Shown: one piece after another, positions 1 to 8,859 of the stretch | Numbering within the stretch: position 1 is the stretch's first letter | Layout of the letters: every line of letters starts with the position of its first letter | Assembly: GCF_900113435.1 (NCBI RefSeq) | Contig: NZ_FOPG01000001.1 | Coordinates: 124,001-188,000, forward strand | From: Sulfitobacter dubius | GTDB taxonomy: Bacteria; Pseudomonadota; Alphaproteobacteria; Rhodobacterales; Rhodobacteraceae | Reading direction: 5' to 3' | DNA: 64,000 nt | Made by a program: the position numbers and the translations under genes | The notes under the pieces: model-generated | What the model saw: the letters and a program-made list of their open reading frames with translations, nothing else | Databases searched by the model: none | Told to the model about the DNA's origin: nothing

Positions 1-59
1 ATCCACGCCTCGGCGGTGCGGTAATCAGTCAAGCCGTCGGTGATAATCCATTCAACCAT
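1..59 (-). CDS. lipB: Octanoyltransferase LipB, N-terminal fragment (cut by window edge)
   Basis: An ATG at 59 read leftwards gives MVEWIITDGLTDYRTAEAW before the window ends. This resembles the usual start of roseobacter LipB (MVEW/MIEW, then a short serine/aspartate-glycine-leucine-threonine stretch). LipB transfers octanoate from acyl carrier protein to lipoyl domains in lipoic acid synthesis. The start lies 45 bases after the stop of the FrnE-like gene on the same strand, so co-transcription is possible; a weak AAGG precedes it. Only 19 codons are visible, so the identity rests on the N-terminus alone. Confidence 0.55.
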   Translation of the reverse strand, partial: MVEWIITDGLTDYRTAEAW

Positions 60-104
60 GGGGATGCCTTAGCAAGACCTGTGCCGCACCGCCAGAGGCG
101 GCGC

Positions 105-812
105 TTAGGCCGCCGCGTCGCGCTCTTGGAGAACCTTGCGCAGCATCTGCGCGTAATTATCGGCGCCCTGCGCACCGGTGACGAGGTATTTGCTGTCAAA
201 TACCATGGAGGGGACACCGGAAATGCCGCGCGAGGTCCAGAATTCCTGCGCTTCGCGGGTTTGTTGGGCCAAGCTGCCGCTATTCAGGACCTCCAAGGCC
301 TCGTTGCGGTCCAAGCCGACGAGCGCGGCGACATCCACCAGCACGTCGGTATCATTTACATTGCGGCCTTGGGTGAAGTGCGCATCAAAAAGGGCCATTT
401 TGAGCGGGTGCTGCAAGCCCTTGGACTGCGCCCATGTCAGCAATTGATGCGCGGCAAATGTGTTTTGCATCCGGGTTTCATCAGAAAAGTTGAAAGTGAA
501 GCCCAAATCACGGCCCATATCCGAGAGGCGCTTGCGATTCTCGACGGATTGCGCGGGGGTGGACCCATATTTCTCGGCCAGATGTTCGGCCATGTTCTGA
601 CCCTCGGCGGGCATCTGCGGGTTCAGCTCGAAAGGATGCCAACGGATGTAAGCGCCGACACCCACGGCACCAAGCGCTTGTTCTAGCTGCTTGTAGCCAA
701 CGATACACCATGGGCACATGACATCCGACACGATATCGATCTGCACGGTGGGAGCATCGGCTGGATTGGCTTGGGCGTTGGCGTGATCGGGGGCGGCGGC
801 GTCTGCGGGCAT
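105..812 (-). CDS. DsbA-family thiol oxidoreductase, FrnE-like
   Basis: The 235-residue protein has a thioredoxin-fold N-terminus with CPWC at about residues 33-36 in the context SDVMCPWCIVGYKQLE, followed by the helical insertion and the conserved GISGVPSMVF segment (cis-proline loop) typical of FrnE/2-hydroxychromene-2-carboxylate isomerase-like DsbA proteins. There is no clear signal peptide, so it is probably cytoplasmic, as FrnE is. The first about 20 residues are Ala/Pro/Asp-rich and look like an unstructured tail. AAGGA sits 7 bases before the ATG and supports this start. The physiological substrate is unknown; family members are linked to oxidative stress or polyketide chemistry. Confidence 0.85.
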   Translation of the reverse strand: MPADAAAPDHANAQANPADAPTVQIDIVSDVMCPWCIVGYKQLEQALGAVGVGAYIRWHPFELNPQMPAEGQNMAEHLAEKYGSTPAQSVENRKRLSDMGRDLGFTFNFSDETRMQNTFAAHQLLTWAQSKGLQHPLKMALFDAHFTQGRNVNDTDVLVDVAALVGLDRNEALEVLNSGSLAQQTREAQEFWTSRGISGVPSMVFDSKYLVTGAQGADNYAQMLRKVLQERDAAA

Positions 813-1087
813 GATGAAATCCTTTTTGCTTGCCCTATCAAATGGCCTGCCGGGCGCGGTGTTTCAACGGTTGAGGTGCGAGATTGCGGCGTCCTAAAGG
901 ATTTGTGAATGGGGATGCGTTTTCTGGGAGATGGCCGAAGGTGCTGGGAAACTTATCGCCAACGGCGCGGGGGTAGGGGGTGCCAAACGGTCAAATAAGC
1001 GGTTCGGAAAAAGACTGAAGAATTTTGCCGATTGCCTCTTCACAAGCCTCTGGTCTTTGGCTAAACCCCGCCCACCAACCATGGCGT

Positions 1088-1173
1088 GCGGTCGTGGCGG
1101 AATGGTAGACGCGCAGCGTTGAGGTCGCTGTGGGGTAACACCCGTGAGAGTTCGAGTCTCTCCGACCGCACCA
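1088..1173 (+). tRNA. tRNA-Leu (anticodon GAG)
   Basis: The acceptor stem GCGGTCG (1088-1094) pairs with CGACCGC (1163-1169), followed by discriminator A and an encoded CCA at 1171-1173. The anticodon arm is CAGCG-TTGAGGT-CGCTG, giving GAG and reading CUC/CUU leucine codons. A long class II variable arm (GGGT-AAC-ACCC) and a T arm with TTCGAGT are present. The 275 bases between the FrnE-like gene and this tRNA show no supportable gene. Confidence 0.97.
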
Positions 1174-1177
1174 CCTT

Positions 1178-1195
1178 ATTTTGCGTTTGCAAAAT
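1178..1195. repeat. Perfect 7-4-7 inverted repeat just after tRNA-Leu
   Basis: ATTTTGC-GTTT-GCAAAAT begins 5 bases after the tRNA CCA. It may help end tRNA transcription, but it is AT-rich with no T-tract. The rest of the 1174-1465 gap holds a looser inverted repeat around 1274-1305 and no gene that I can support. Confidence 0.35.
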
Positions 1196-1465
1196 GATGT
1201 TGGAAAAATCCTGATAAAATTTGCTCCTTGGGCTCGCCTATATCGGCGCGCAGCCTATCCTTGTGCTGCGCGGTATTTTGCCTGTTTTGCTGTAAATACG
1301 GCAAATGGGCATGGGTAACGCTGTTCACATCCGGGCAAGGCACCCCCAGAGTGTTTGCAGCCTAGGCGGTGATGCCGTTTAAAGGTGAGAGAATAACGCC
1401 CGTGTGCGGCGGGCAGAGCAGAACCGGCACGGAAACCGGGGCGACGGGATGCAGGAGGGTAGCGC

Positions 1466-3286
1466 GTGGCGCATCAAGGGCAGACTCAAGGGGCAGCGAT
1501 TTATCTCGTTCTTGGACTACTTCTTGGCGGGGGCGCTGCTGCGCAAGCCGCAGAGCTGGCACTCACAGGGGTGGCTGAGGATTCAGAGCTTTATGCCACG
1601 CTGCGCGGTGGGTCCCTATTGGCCGAGCAGACGGATCAGGATGAAGATGCCGAACCGGCCACGCCGCAGGAACTGGTCGCAGCGGCACAGGCCGACTACG
1701 GCAGGCTTTTGGCCCTTCTTTATGACAATGGATACTTTGGGCCGACCCTGAAAATCACGCTTGATGGCGTTGATGCGTCGGCAATTCCGGCAGTTCAGCC
1801 GCCGCGCCGAATTGGTCGGGCGGTGATCACCGTCGATCCGGGGCCGAAATTCCGCTTTGGCTTGACCCGCATCGCCCCCGTCGCGCCAGAGACCGAATTG
1901 CCAGACGGCTTTGCCACCGGGGAAACCGCAAGCCTCGGCGTGCTGAAAGAGACCGTTTCCACCGGGATCAGCGGGTGGCGCGCCGTGGGCCATGCCAAGG
2001 CCGAATTGGCCGAGCAGGATTTGACCGCCAAACATCGGGAGCGTCTGATCGACGCTGATCTGCGCCTCGCTCCCGGCCCAAAGCTGCGCTTTGGCGCGCT
2101 TACCGTGACCGGAAACGAAGATGTCCGCACCCAACGTTTGCTCGAAATTGCAGGCCTGCCGGAGGGGGAGGTGTTCTCTCCCGAAGAGTTGGACCTGGCG
2201 ACCGAACGTCTGCGCCGCACTGGCGCTTTTGACGCTGTAGCATTGATCGAAGCCGATCGGATCGGCCCCAATAACACGCTGCCGATCACTGCTCAGATCA
2301 CAGAAGCGCCCAAACGCCGCTTGGGCTTTGGTGCGGAACTGTCTTCGCTTGAGGGGCTGACACTTAGCACCTTTTGGCTGCATCGCAATCTGTTGGGCGG
2401 GGCCGAACGGCTGCGGCTTTCGGCAGAGATTGAAGGCATTGGCGGGAACTCGGGGGGCGAAGACTATACGCTTTCGGCGCGTTTTGAACGGCCCGCGACC
2501 TTCAACGAAGATACAAATTTCTATGCGCTGGCGACGTTGGAGCAGTTGGACGAGGTGAATTACTTCTCTCGCCAATTGGACCTTGAAGCGGGGATCGAGC
2601 GGATCGCGAATGAAAACCGTACCTATTCCGCGGGCCTTGGTCTGCGCGTGGCGGAAACGGAAGACGCGTTTGGCACCAATAACTATACCTTGTTAACCCT
2701 ACCGCTGGGCGCCGAATTTGACTATCGTGACAAAGAGTTAGACGCGACCGAAGGGTATTACATTGATGCCAGCATCATGCCCTTTGTTGCTGTCTCCGGC
2801 TCTGCAAGCGGGCTGCGAACCTATTTCGACGCGCGCTATTATCGGACCTTTGGGACTGAGCGTCCGGTCACCTTGGCCTTCCGGGGTCAACTGGGTTCTG
2901 TAGCCGGGCCAGACCTGTCAGAGGCGCCTGCGGATTACCTCTTTTATTCTGGTGGGGGCGGCAGCGTGCGCGGGCAACCCTATCAATCGCTGGGTGTTGA
3001 TCTGGCCAGTGGCGACACCGTTGGTGGGCGCAGCTTCGCGGGCGTTTCGGCCGAGGCACGTGTTAAACTGACCGAGAAGATCGGCGTCGTGGGCTTTGCC
3101 GACGCGGGCTATATCGGTTCAGAAGAGTTCTATGACGGATCGGGCACTTGGCATTCCGGTGCGGGGCTTGGCCTGCGCTATGCAACGGGGATTGGCCCCA
3201 TTCGGCTGGATGTGGCGGTGCCAACGTCTGGGCCGGAAGTGGATGAAGATTTCCAAGTCTATATCGGGATCGGGCAGGCGTTTTAA
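1466..3286 (+). CDS. tamA: TamA, outer-membrane autotransporter assembly factor (BamA/Omp85 family)
   Basis: The 606-residue protein has an N-terminal signal peptide (hydrophobic run ending near AQAAE), POTRA-like domains over roughly residues 25-260 (for example the FRFGLTRI and LRFGALTVTGNEDV strands), and a C-terminal Omp85 beta-barrel. The barrel contains GGGGSVRGQPYQSLG, the family's VRGY-like lid-lock motif. TamA forms an envelope complex with TamB for outer-membrane protein and lipid transport. The start is GTG at 1466, supported by AGGAGGG at 1453-1459; no better ATG lies upstream of the signal peptide. The stop overlaps the tamB start by one base (TAATG), so translation is coupled. 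Confidence 0.88.
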   Translation: MAHQGQTQGAAIYLVLGLLLGGGAAAQAAELALTGVAEDSELYATLRGGSLLAEQTDQDEDAEPATPQELVAAAQADYGRLLALLYDNGYFGPTLKITLDGVDASAIPAVQPPRRIGRAVITVDPGPKFRFGLTRIAPVAPETELPDGFATGETASLGVLKETVSTGISGWRAVGHAKAELAEQDLTAKHRERLIDADLRLAPGPKLRFGALTVTGNEDVRTQRLLEIAGLPEGEVFSPEELDLATERLRRTGAFDAVALIEADRIGPNNTLPITAQITEAPKRRLGFGAELSSLEGLTLSTFWLHRNLLGGAERLRLSAEIEGIGGNSGGEDYTLSARFERPATFNEDTNFYALATLEQLDEVNYFSRQLDLEAGIERIANENRTYSAGLGLRVAETEDAFGTNNYTLLTLPLGAEFDYRDKELDATEGYYIDASIMPFVAVSGSASGLRTYFDARYYRTFGTERPVTLAFRGQLGSVAGPDLSEAPADYLFYSGGGGSVRGQPYQSLGVDLASGDTVGGRSFAGVSAEARVKLTEKIGVVGFADAGYIGSEEFYDGSGTWHSGAGLGLRYATGIGPIRLDVAVPTSGPEVDEDFQVYIGIGQAF

Positions 3287-6200
3287 TGCGACAGTTTCTC
3301 CAATTTCTCACCGCCAGCTTTGTCTACCTTGCCTGTCTCTCTCCGGCTTTCGCGCAGGATGATGACAAGGGCTTTTTGACGCGCACCATTCAGGACGCGC
3401 TTAGCGGGGCTGGGCGTACGGTCAGCATTGATGGTTTTGCCGGGGCGCTCAGCTCGGCTGCTTCTTTTGATCGGATGACCATTTCCGATGATGATGGCAT
3501 CTGGCTGACGCTGGAGGACGTGGTGCTGGATTGGAACCGATCGGCCCTGCTGCGCGGTCGGTTAGAGGTCGAACAATTGACCGCCGGGCGGTTGGATGTT
3601 GATCGCCTGCCTGTCAGTGATGAGGTCGATCTGCCGGACGCCGAAGCCAAACCCTTCGCACTGCCCGATCTGCCAGTATCCATTGAAATTGCAGACTTTT
3701 CCGTGGATGAGATTAACCTGGGTGAGCCGATCTTGGGGGAGGCGGCGCAGTTGTCGGTCAAGGCCAATGCACGCCTGACCGATCAGGTCGGTATCGTCGA
3801 TTTTCAGGCCCGCCGCACGGACGGCACACGGGGTGAGTTTAACATTCAGGCTGATTTCGACCGCACGGAAAGTGTCCTTGATCTGCTGTTGGAACTTACC
3901 GAAGACCCCGAAGGCATCGCCTCCAAGCTGCTGAATCTGCCGGGTCAACCGTCTGTGCAGATGTCGGTTAAAGGCGCAGGGCCATTGGATGATTTCGCCA
4001 CCGATGTGACAATCGCCACCGATGGCGAAGAACGTCTAGCAGGGCAGGTGACGCTAGGCGCGCAAAGCTCTGAGCGTACGGGCGACGGACCGGACCGTCG
4101 AATTCAGGCCGACATCGGCGGTGACATCACCGCACTGCTGGCCCCGCGCTATCGTGAATTTTTTGGCGAAGATGTCCGTCTGGCGCTGGATGCGCTGTTG
4201 CAAAGCAATGGTGCTGTTGATGTCAGCAGCTTCACCCTTGCGGCGAATTCCGTCGATCTTGAGGGTAAGGTCACGCTGAACCAAGAGAAATGGCCGACAC
4301 TGATCGACATTTCCGGCCGTATTGCCAACCCCGATGGCACCTCGACGTTGTTGCCCGTGTCGGGTGATGGCACGCGAGTTGAGGCTGTGACGTTGCGGGT
4401 GGACTATGATGCCGCGGATGGGGACCGGTTTGAGAGTGCATTTGACATTACCGGGCTGGACACTGGCGCGGTGCAAATTGCCGAAACCAAACTTGCCCTT
4501 GATGGGATCCTTGAGGGCGATCTGGGCAGCTTGGGGCAGTTCCTTGGCGATGTGACCTTTGCCACCGAGGGGCTGACGCTGACTGATCCGGCCAGTTCAG
4601 CGGCCATTGGTGACGCGATCACCGGCAGCGCCGAGATCCGTTTTGTCGAGGGAGAGCCGATTGAGATCAACGGTCTGACGCTTGCGGGCGAAGATTACGG
4701 TCTTACCGGTGAAGCGGCGATTGATGGTGTGGATGCCGGGCTGTTGACCCAGTTGAAGATGACGCTCGAAGCCAAGGATATCAGCCGCTTTTCGGCGCTT
4801 GCGGGCCGCGATATTTCAGGGGCCACGGCGCTTGCGCTGAATGGGTCCGTGACTCCCTTGGGCGGTATGTTTGATCTGGCAATTGCAGGTGGTACGGATG
4901 ACCTGCAAATCGGTATTGAACAGGCTGATGCGGTTTTGGCGGGGCGTACCAGCCTAAGCATGGTGGCAAAACGTAATGAAACCGGGACCTTCCTGCGCGA
5001 GCTTGATCTGAAGAATGACGCGCTTGAGTTGACCGGCGATGTCGAACTGCGCAGTGAAGACAGCCGCGCCGCGCTCGATTTCGCATTGGCCGATATCGGT
5101 CTGGTGCTGCCACAATACGAAGGTCCAGTTTCAGTTAAGGCAACTGCGGTGCAAGAGGCGCGCGGTTGGGTTGTAGATGCTGTTACCGATGGCCCCTATG
5201 ACGCCGCACTAACCGTCTCGGGCTTGGCCACGGGCGATAACGCGCAGATTGATTTTACCGCTGATATCCCCCGAATCGAAGATTTTGTGCCGGATGCCGA
5301 CATTACCGGGCCGGTCATGGCCAAGGGCGATCTGCGCCAAACGCCGCAAGGCTGGCAGATCAATACAGACGCCAGTGGCCCGCTGAATGCGCAGGCGTCT
5401 GTCAGAGGGCTGGTTTCGCCCCGTGTTGATGTGGCCTTTGATCTGGCGCTTCCAGATATTCAGCCCCTCGTCCCGCAGGTTAACGGCGGGGTAGAGGCCA
5501 GCGGCACGGTGGAGCAAACCGATCAGGGGTTTGTCGTCGACACAATCGCGAGTGGCCCTTACGGCAGTCGCGTGTCGGTGGAAGGTTTGGCAACAGGCCC
5601 CGATATGGCGCTGAGTTTCGATCTTTCCGTGCCTGATGTCAGCCCGCTTGCCCCCGGCGTGAACGGCCCGCTATCGGCCAAGGGCAATGTCCGTCAAACA
5701 ACTGACGGGATTGCCGTGGATGTAGATGCAAACGGCCCATATGGCAGTAGTGCCATGGTCGAGGGGCTGGTGACGGGAGAAGTGTCGCTGAAGTTCGACG
5801 TCTCTGTGCCGAACGTTAATCCATTGGTGCCAAGTGTCTCAGGGTCTTTCGCGGCCAATGGCACGGCGCGTCAGACGGATGCAGGTGTTGTGCTTGATGC
5901 CAGCGCAAGCGGCCCTTACGGCGCGCAGGCAACTGTCGAAGGGCTGGTGACTGGCCCCAACGCCGATGTCGATTTCCAGTTGAACGTGCCCGACATCGGC
6001 GCGCTGGTCGACCAAGTGAACGGCCCACTCAGTGTCGCAGGCTCGGCCCGGCGTGAGGGGGAGGCATGGCGGATTGACACCAATGCCAACGGCCCTGCTG
6101 GTACGCAGGCCAGCGTTGCTGGATTGGTGAATGCCGATGGCTCGCTAAACATTGATATTGCAGGCAATGCTCCGCTTGGGCTGTCGCGGCCCTTCCTCGC

Positions 6201-7446
6201 GCCGCGCAACCTGCAAGGGCAGGCGCAATTTGATTTGCAGATCAATGGACCAGCGGCGTTGTCTTCGGTCAGCGGGCGTATCTCTACGAATAATGCGACA
6301 TTCACTGCGCCAAACCTGCGGGTCGCCTTGCAGGGGATCGACGCTGACATTCAGCTTGGTAACAACCGCGCACAGTTAAATGTGACAGGCCAAGCGGTGG
6401 ATGGCGGGCAGCTTAACGTGGCCGGAGCGGTCACCCTGACGCCTGCCTTGCCCGCGGATATTAATATCGCTGTGCGCAACCTCGTCTATGCGGATCCAAG
6501 CCTTTATAGCACCACGTTGAACGGGGATTTGCGTCTCGCTGGCCCGCTGAGCGGCGGGGCGCAGATTACCGGTGTGATCAACGCGGGCGAGACGAATATT
6601 CAGGTGCCCGCGACGGGGTTGACCTCGATCGGGGACATCCCGCAGATCACCCAGGTCAACGCGCCAGCCGATGTTCTGGCGACGCGCCGCAAGGCGGGGC
6701 TCGATGGCGCCGATGCGGGTGACGATCCGACCGAGACATCCTCTGGCGCTGGTTTTGGGCTCAATCTGCAGATCAATGCGCCGAACCGCATCTTTGTGCG
6801 CGGCCGCGGGCTGGATGCGGAACTAGGCGGCGCGTTGAACCTCAGCGGCACCACCAACCGCATTATCTCTGCCGGGCGGTTTGAGTTGATCCGGGGGCGG
6901 CTGGATATCTTGGGCAAACGTTTCTTGCTGGATGAGGGGTCGGTTCAGTTTCAGGGTGATTTCATTCCTTATATCCGGTTCGTTACTTCAACCGATACCG
7001 AGGCGGGAGAGGTGCGTGTGATTGTCAGTGGCCCCGCGAATGAGCCGGAGGTTACCTTTGAATCAACCCCCGCCGCGCCACAGGATGAAGTGCTGTCGCA
7101 ATTGCTTTTCGGGCGTAACATCTCGGAAATCTCGGCCTTTCAGGCGCTGCAACTTGCCAGCGCCGTGGCGACCCTTGCAGGCCGTGAGGGCGACGGGATA
7201 ATCGGCAACCTGCGCGAAGGCTTTGGATTGGATGATCTTGATGTGACCACCACCGACGATGGCGCCACGGCGCTGCGGTTGGGGAAATATCTGACGGACA
7301 ATGTCTATACCGATGTCACGGCGGCCTCTGACGGGACCGGCGAGGTCTCCCTCAACCTCGACATCAGCGAAAGCCTGACGGCCAAGGGCACGCTCGGCTC
7401 CGATGGCGACAGCAGCATCGGGATTTTCTTTGAGCGGGACTATTAA
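3286..7446 (+). CDS. tamB: TamB, translocation and assembly module inner-membrane protein
   Basis: The 1386-residue protein begins with a signal/anchor (FLTASFVYLACLSPAFAQ) and continues as a very long beta-rich, AsmA/VPS13-like periplasmic region, ending in the DUF490/TamB domain (LNLSGTTNRIISAGRFELIRG, LGKRFLLDEGSVQFQGD, EVLSQLLFGRNISEIS) and a C-terminal aromatic signature FFERDY. The length fits TamB. It directly follows tamA with a one-base overlap. About six units of roughly 60 residues repeat between residues 636 and 950 (separate entry), lengthening the lipid-transfer groove region. The assignment of the operon to envelope assembly is established family knowledge. Confidence 0.9.
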   Translation: MRQFLQFLTASFVYLACLSPAFAQDDDKGFLTRTIQDALSGAGRTVSIDGFAGALSSAASFDRMTISDDDGIWLTLEDVVLDWNRSALLRGRLEVEQLTAGRLDVDRLPVSDEVDLPDAEAKPFALPDLPVSIEIADFSVDEINLGEPILGEAAQLSVKANARLTDQVGIVDFQARRTDGTRGEFNIQADFDRTESVLDLLLELTEDPEGIASKLLNLPGQPSVQMSVKGAGPLDDFATDVTIATDGEERLAGQVTLGAQSSERTGDGPDRRIQADIGGDITALLAPRYREFFGEDVRLALDALLQSNGAVDVSSFTLAANSVDLEGKVTLNQEKWPTLIDISGRIANPDGTSTLLPVSGDGTRVEAVTLRVDYDAADGDRFESAFDITGLDTGAVQIAETKLALDGILEGDLGSLGQFLGDVTFATEGLTLTDPASSAAIGDAITGSAEIRFVEGEPIEINGLTLAGEDYGLTGEAAIDGVDAGLLTQLKMTLEAKDISRFSALAGRDISGATALALNGSVTPLGGMFDLAIAGGTDDLQIGIEQADAVLAGRTSLSMVAKRNETGTFLRELDLKNDALELTGDVELRSEDSRAALDFALADIGLVLPQYEGPVSVKATAVQEARGWVVDAVTDGPYDAALTVSGLATGDNAQIDFTADIPRIEDFVPDADITGPVMAKGDLRQTPQGWQINTDASGPLNAQASVRGLVSPRVDVAFDLALPDIQPLVPQVNGGVEASGTVEQTDQGFVVDTIASGPYGSRVSVEGLATGPDMALSFDLSVPDVSPLAPGVNGPLSAKGNVRQTTDGIAVDVDANGPYGSSAMVEGLVTGEVSLKFDVSVPNVNPLVPSVSGSFAANGTARQTDAGVVLDASASGPYGAQATVEGLVTGPNADVDFQLNVPDIGALVDQVNGPLSVAGSARREGEAWRIDTNANGPAGTQASVAGLVNADGSLNIDIAGNAPLGLSRPFLAPRNLQGQAQFDLQINGPAALSSVSGRISTNNATFTAPNLRVALQGIDADIQLGNNRAQLNVTGQAVDGGQLNVAGAVTLTPALPADINIAVRNLVYADPSLYSTTLNGDLRLAGPLSGGAQITGVINAGETNIQVPATGLTSIGDIPQITQVNAPADVLATRRKAGLDGADAGDDPTETSSGAGFGLNLQINAPNRIFVRGRGLDAELGGALNLSGTTNRIISAGRFELIRGRLDILGKRFLLDEGSVQFQGDFIPYIRFVTSTDTEAGEVRVIVSGPANEPEVTFESTPAAPQDEVLSQLLFGRNISEISAFQALQLASAVATLAGREGDGIIGNLREGFGLDDLDVTTTDDGATALRLGKYLTDNVYTDVTAASDGTGEVSLNLDISESLTAKGTLGSDGDSSIGIFFERDY
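5191..6132 (+). repeat. In-frame ~180-bp tandem repeats inside tamB
   Basis: Six units start with Gly-Pro-(Tyr/Leu/Ala)-(Gly/Asp/Asn) at 5191, 5377, 5554, 5734, 5911 and 6091, spaced 186, 177, 180, 177 and 180 bases. Each carries a similar order of motifs: VEGLVTG, then a VPD/VPN strand, PLV..VNGP, then (R)QT and a (V)D.nA.GP junction. Spacing is always a multiple of three, so the frame is kept. The last unit is only partial. Confidence 0.85.
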
Positions 7447-7451
7447 GAACG

Positions 7452-7473
7452 AGGGCGCCTAGCGGGGCACCCT
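7452..7473. terminator. Hairpin between convergent tamB and flavin reductase genes
   Basis: AGGG-C-GCC pairs with GGC-A-CCCT around the loop TAGCGG, with one internal mismatch, six bases after the tamB stop and followed by TGGTTT. It lies between two genes facing each other and could serve both. It is weaker than the other convergent-junction hairpins. Confidence 0.4.
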
Positions 7474-7488
7474 TGGTTTCAGCGGCGC

Positions 7489-8007
7489 TTAAGCTTCGTC
7501 GCGTGGGGTAAAGCGGCCATAACGGCCTTGGTCAAACATCAACCCCGAGGCGCCGTCCTCGCGCAGCGCGGCCTGTCGGACATGGCCCAGGATCAGCGAA
7601 TGATCGCCCGCTGCGTGCACCGCGTAGGTATTGCAGTGAAACCGCGCAAGGCAGCCTGCAAAAGTGGGCACGCCTGCTGCATCCTCGGTCCAGTCGAACC
7701 CGGCAAAGTCATGGCCCTGTGTGGCGAAACGCTGGGCCAATTCCTCTTGATCCGCGCCAAGTACATGAATGCAAAATGACGCCGCTGCGGTGAAACTATC
7801 GTGCCGCTTGGATGAAATCGCAGGCGACCACAGCACCAAAGGCGGATCAAGCGAGACAGAGGCGAAAGAATTCGCCGTCATCCCCATCGGGCCCTGCGTA
7901 GTTTTAACGGTGACCACAGTCACACCGGTGCCAAAACGCCCAAAGGCGCGGCGCAGAGCCGTGGCATCGCCGCTGTCGGGGGAGAAGGGGATCAGATCAT
8001 CGTTCAT
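7489..8007 (-). CDS. Flavin reductase family protein (FMN-binding split barrel)
   Basis: The protein shows the family core FGRFGTGVTVVT, GMTANSFASVSLDPPLVLWSP, and the C-terminal HSLILGHV segment of HpaC-like NAD(P)H:flavin reductases, which supply reduced flavin to two-component monooxygenases. I chose the ATG at 8007 (MNDDLIPFSPD, 172 residues) because the conserved fold begins soon after it. In-frame upstream starts at 8025 (MAPLVA), about 8070 and 8106 cannot be excluded, and none has a strong ribosome site. No partner monooxygenase lies next to it, so its substrate system is unknown. Confidence 0.78.
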   Translation of the reverse strand: MNDDLIPFSPDSGDATALRRAFGRFGTGVTVVTVKTTQGPMGMTANSFASVSLDPPLVLWSPAISSKRHDSFTAAASFCIHVLGADQEELAQRFATQGHDFAGFDWTEDAAGVPTFAGCLARFHCNTYAVHAAGDHSLILGHVRQAALREDGASGLMFDQGRYGRFTPRDEA

Positions 8008-8285
8008 AGCGACAAGCGGTGCCATGTGGGCGCCGATTTGTCCAGCGGTGCCGGCGCGTTGTATCGCCATCTTACTGCGCGGATATCCGTTGTTTGCGAA
8101 ACCCAAAGGAACCCTTTCTGGGGGCGGGCGTTATGTCTGCGATGAGAGGCAACATCAGGGTCCAAGTGGCGTTGATGCTGGCTGTCGGAAGGGAGCGGGG
8201 CGCGTGATGTGTACCGTTCTACCGGGCACCCGAATGCCGTTCACAAAAGATAGGTGCGCAAGCTTGCACCGGAAAGTGACAGACA

Positions 8286-8792
8286 ATGATGAATGCAACC
8301 AAACTGACCCTCGGCGCCGCCCTGTTGAGCGCCACCGCCTTTGGCTCCACCGCGATGGCCGATGACAATGAGACAGTCGATCACGCCGAAATCGGGTCGC
8401 TGTCTTGCGATGTGGGCGATGGTACCGGCTTTGTCTTTGGTTCTACCCGTGAACTGACATGTACCTTTAACCCCATCGAAGAAGGGCTCGAAGATGAGAC
8501 CTATGTCGGTGAGATCAGCCGGTGGGGCGTCGACATCGGCAAAACCCAGAACGGCCAAATGTCTTGGCTGGTGCTGGCCCCGACCGAGCAGGAGTATTCC
8601 GAAGGCGGCTTGAACGGCAGCTATAAAGGTGTCTCTGCAGAAGCAACCGTGGGTGTGGGCGCCGGTGCAAACCTGATGACGGGTGGGTCCGAGAACACGC
8701 TGGCGCTTCAGCCGCTGAGCGTGAACACCCAGACTGGCGTTAACTTTGCCGTGGGCGTGGGTGAGATCAATCTGCAGCGCGTCGAAGGTTGA
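8286..8792 (+). CDS. DUF992 family secreted protein
   Basis: The 168-residue protein has a clear signal peptide ending GSTAMA-DD, then the DUF992 pattern: SLSCDVGDGTGFVFGS near the N-terminus, LTCTFNP, YVGEISRWGVDIG, GSYKGVSAEATVGVG, and ALQPLSVNTQTGVNFAVGV at the end. DUF992 proteins are periplasmic or surface beta-sandwich-like proteins of unknown role in alphaproteobacteria. Two ATGs are adjacent (8286 and 8289); a GGAAAG lies about 9 bases upstream. It is a single-gene unit with a hairpin terminator behind it. Confidence 0.85.
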   Translation: MMNATKLTLGAALLSATAFGSTAMADDNETVDHAEIGSLSCDVGDGTGFVFGSTRELTCTFNPIEEGLEDETYVGEISRWGVDIGKTQNGQMSWLVLAPTEQEYSEGGLNGSYKGVSAEATVGVGAGANLMTGGSENTLALQPLSVNTQTGVNFAVGVGEINLQRVEG

Positions 8793-8818
8793 GCCTGAGC
8801 GATAGTTTTAAAAGACCT

Positions 8819-8841
8819 GGGCCGTCCCTTGGGGGCGGCCC
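8819..8841. terminator. Hairpin between convergent DUF992 and MOSC genes
   Basis: GGGCCG-T-CCC faces GGG-G/CGGCCC around a short TTG loop, 26 bases after the DUF992 stop and 18 bases beyond the MOSC stop. It is followed by ATTTG on the plus strand and likely works for both genes. Confidence 0.55.
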
Positions 8842-8859
8842 ATTTGTAAGTGCGAGACG

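Noticed and set aside
1174-1195. Attachment site or island boundary at the 3' end of tRNA-Leu, marked by a palindrome
   Set aside because: No integrase, no second copy of the tRNA 3' end and no change in gene character nearby; the palindrome alone is weak evidence.
5191-6132. CRISPR or intergenic tandem array
   Set aside because: The repeats are inside an intact reading frame (tamB), with unit size about 180 bp and protein-level conservation.
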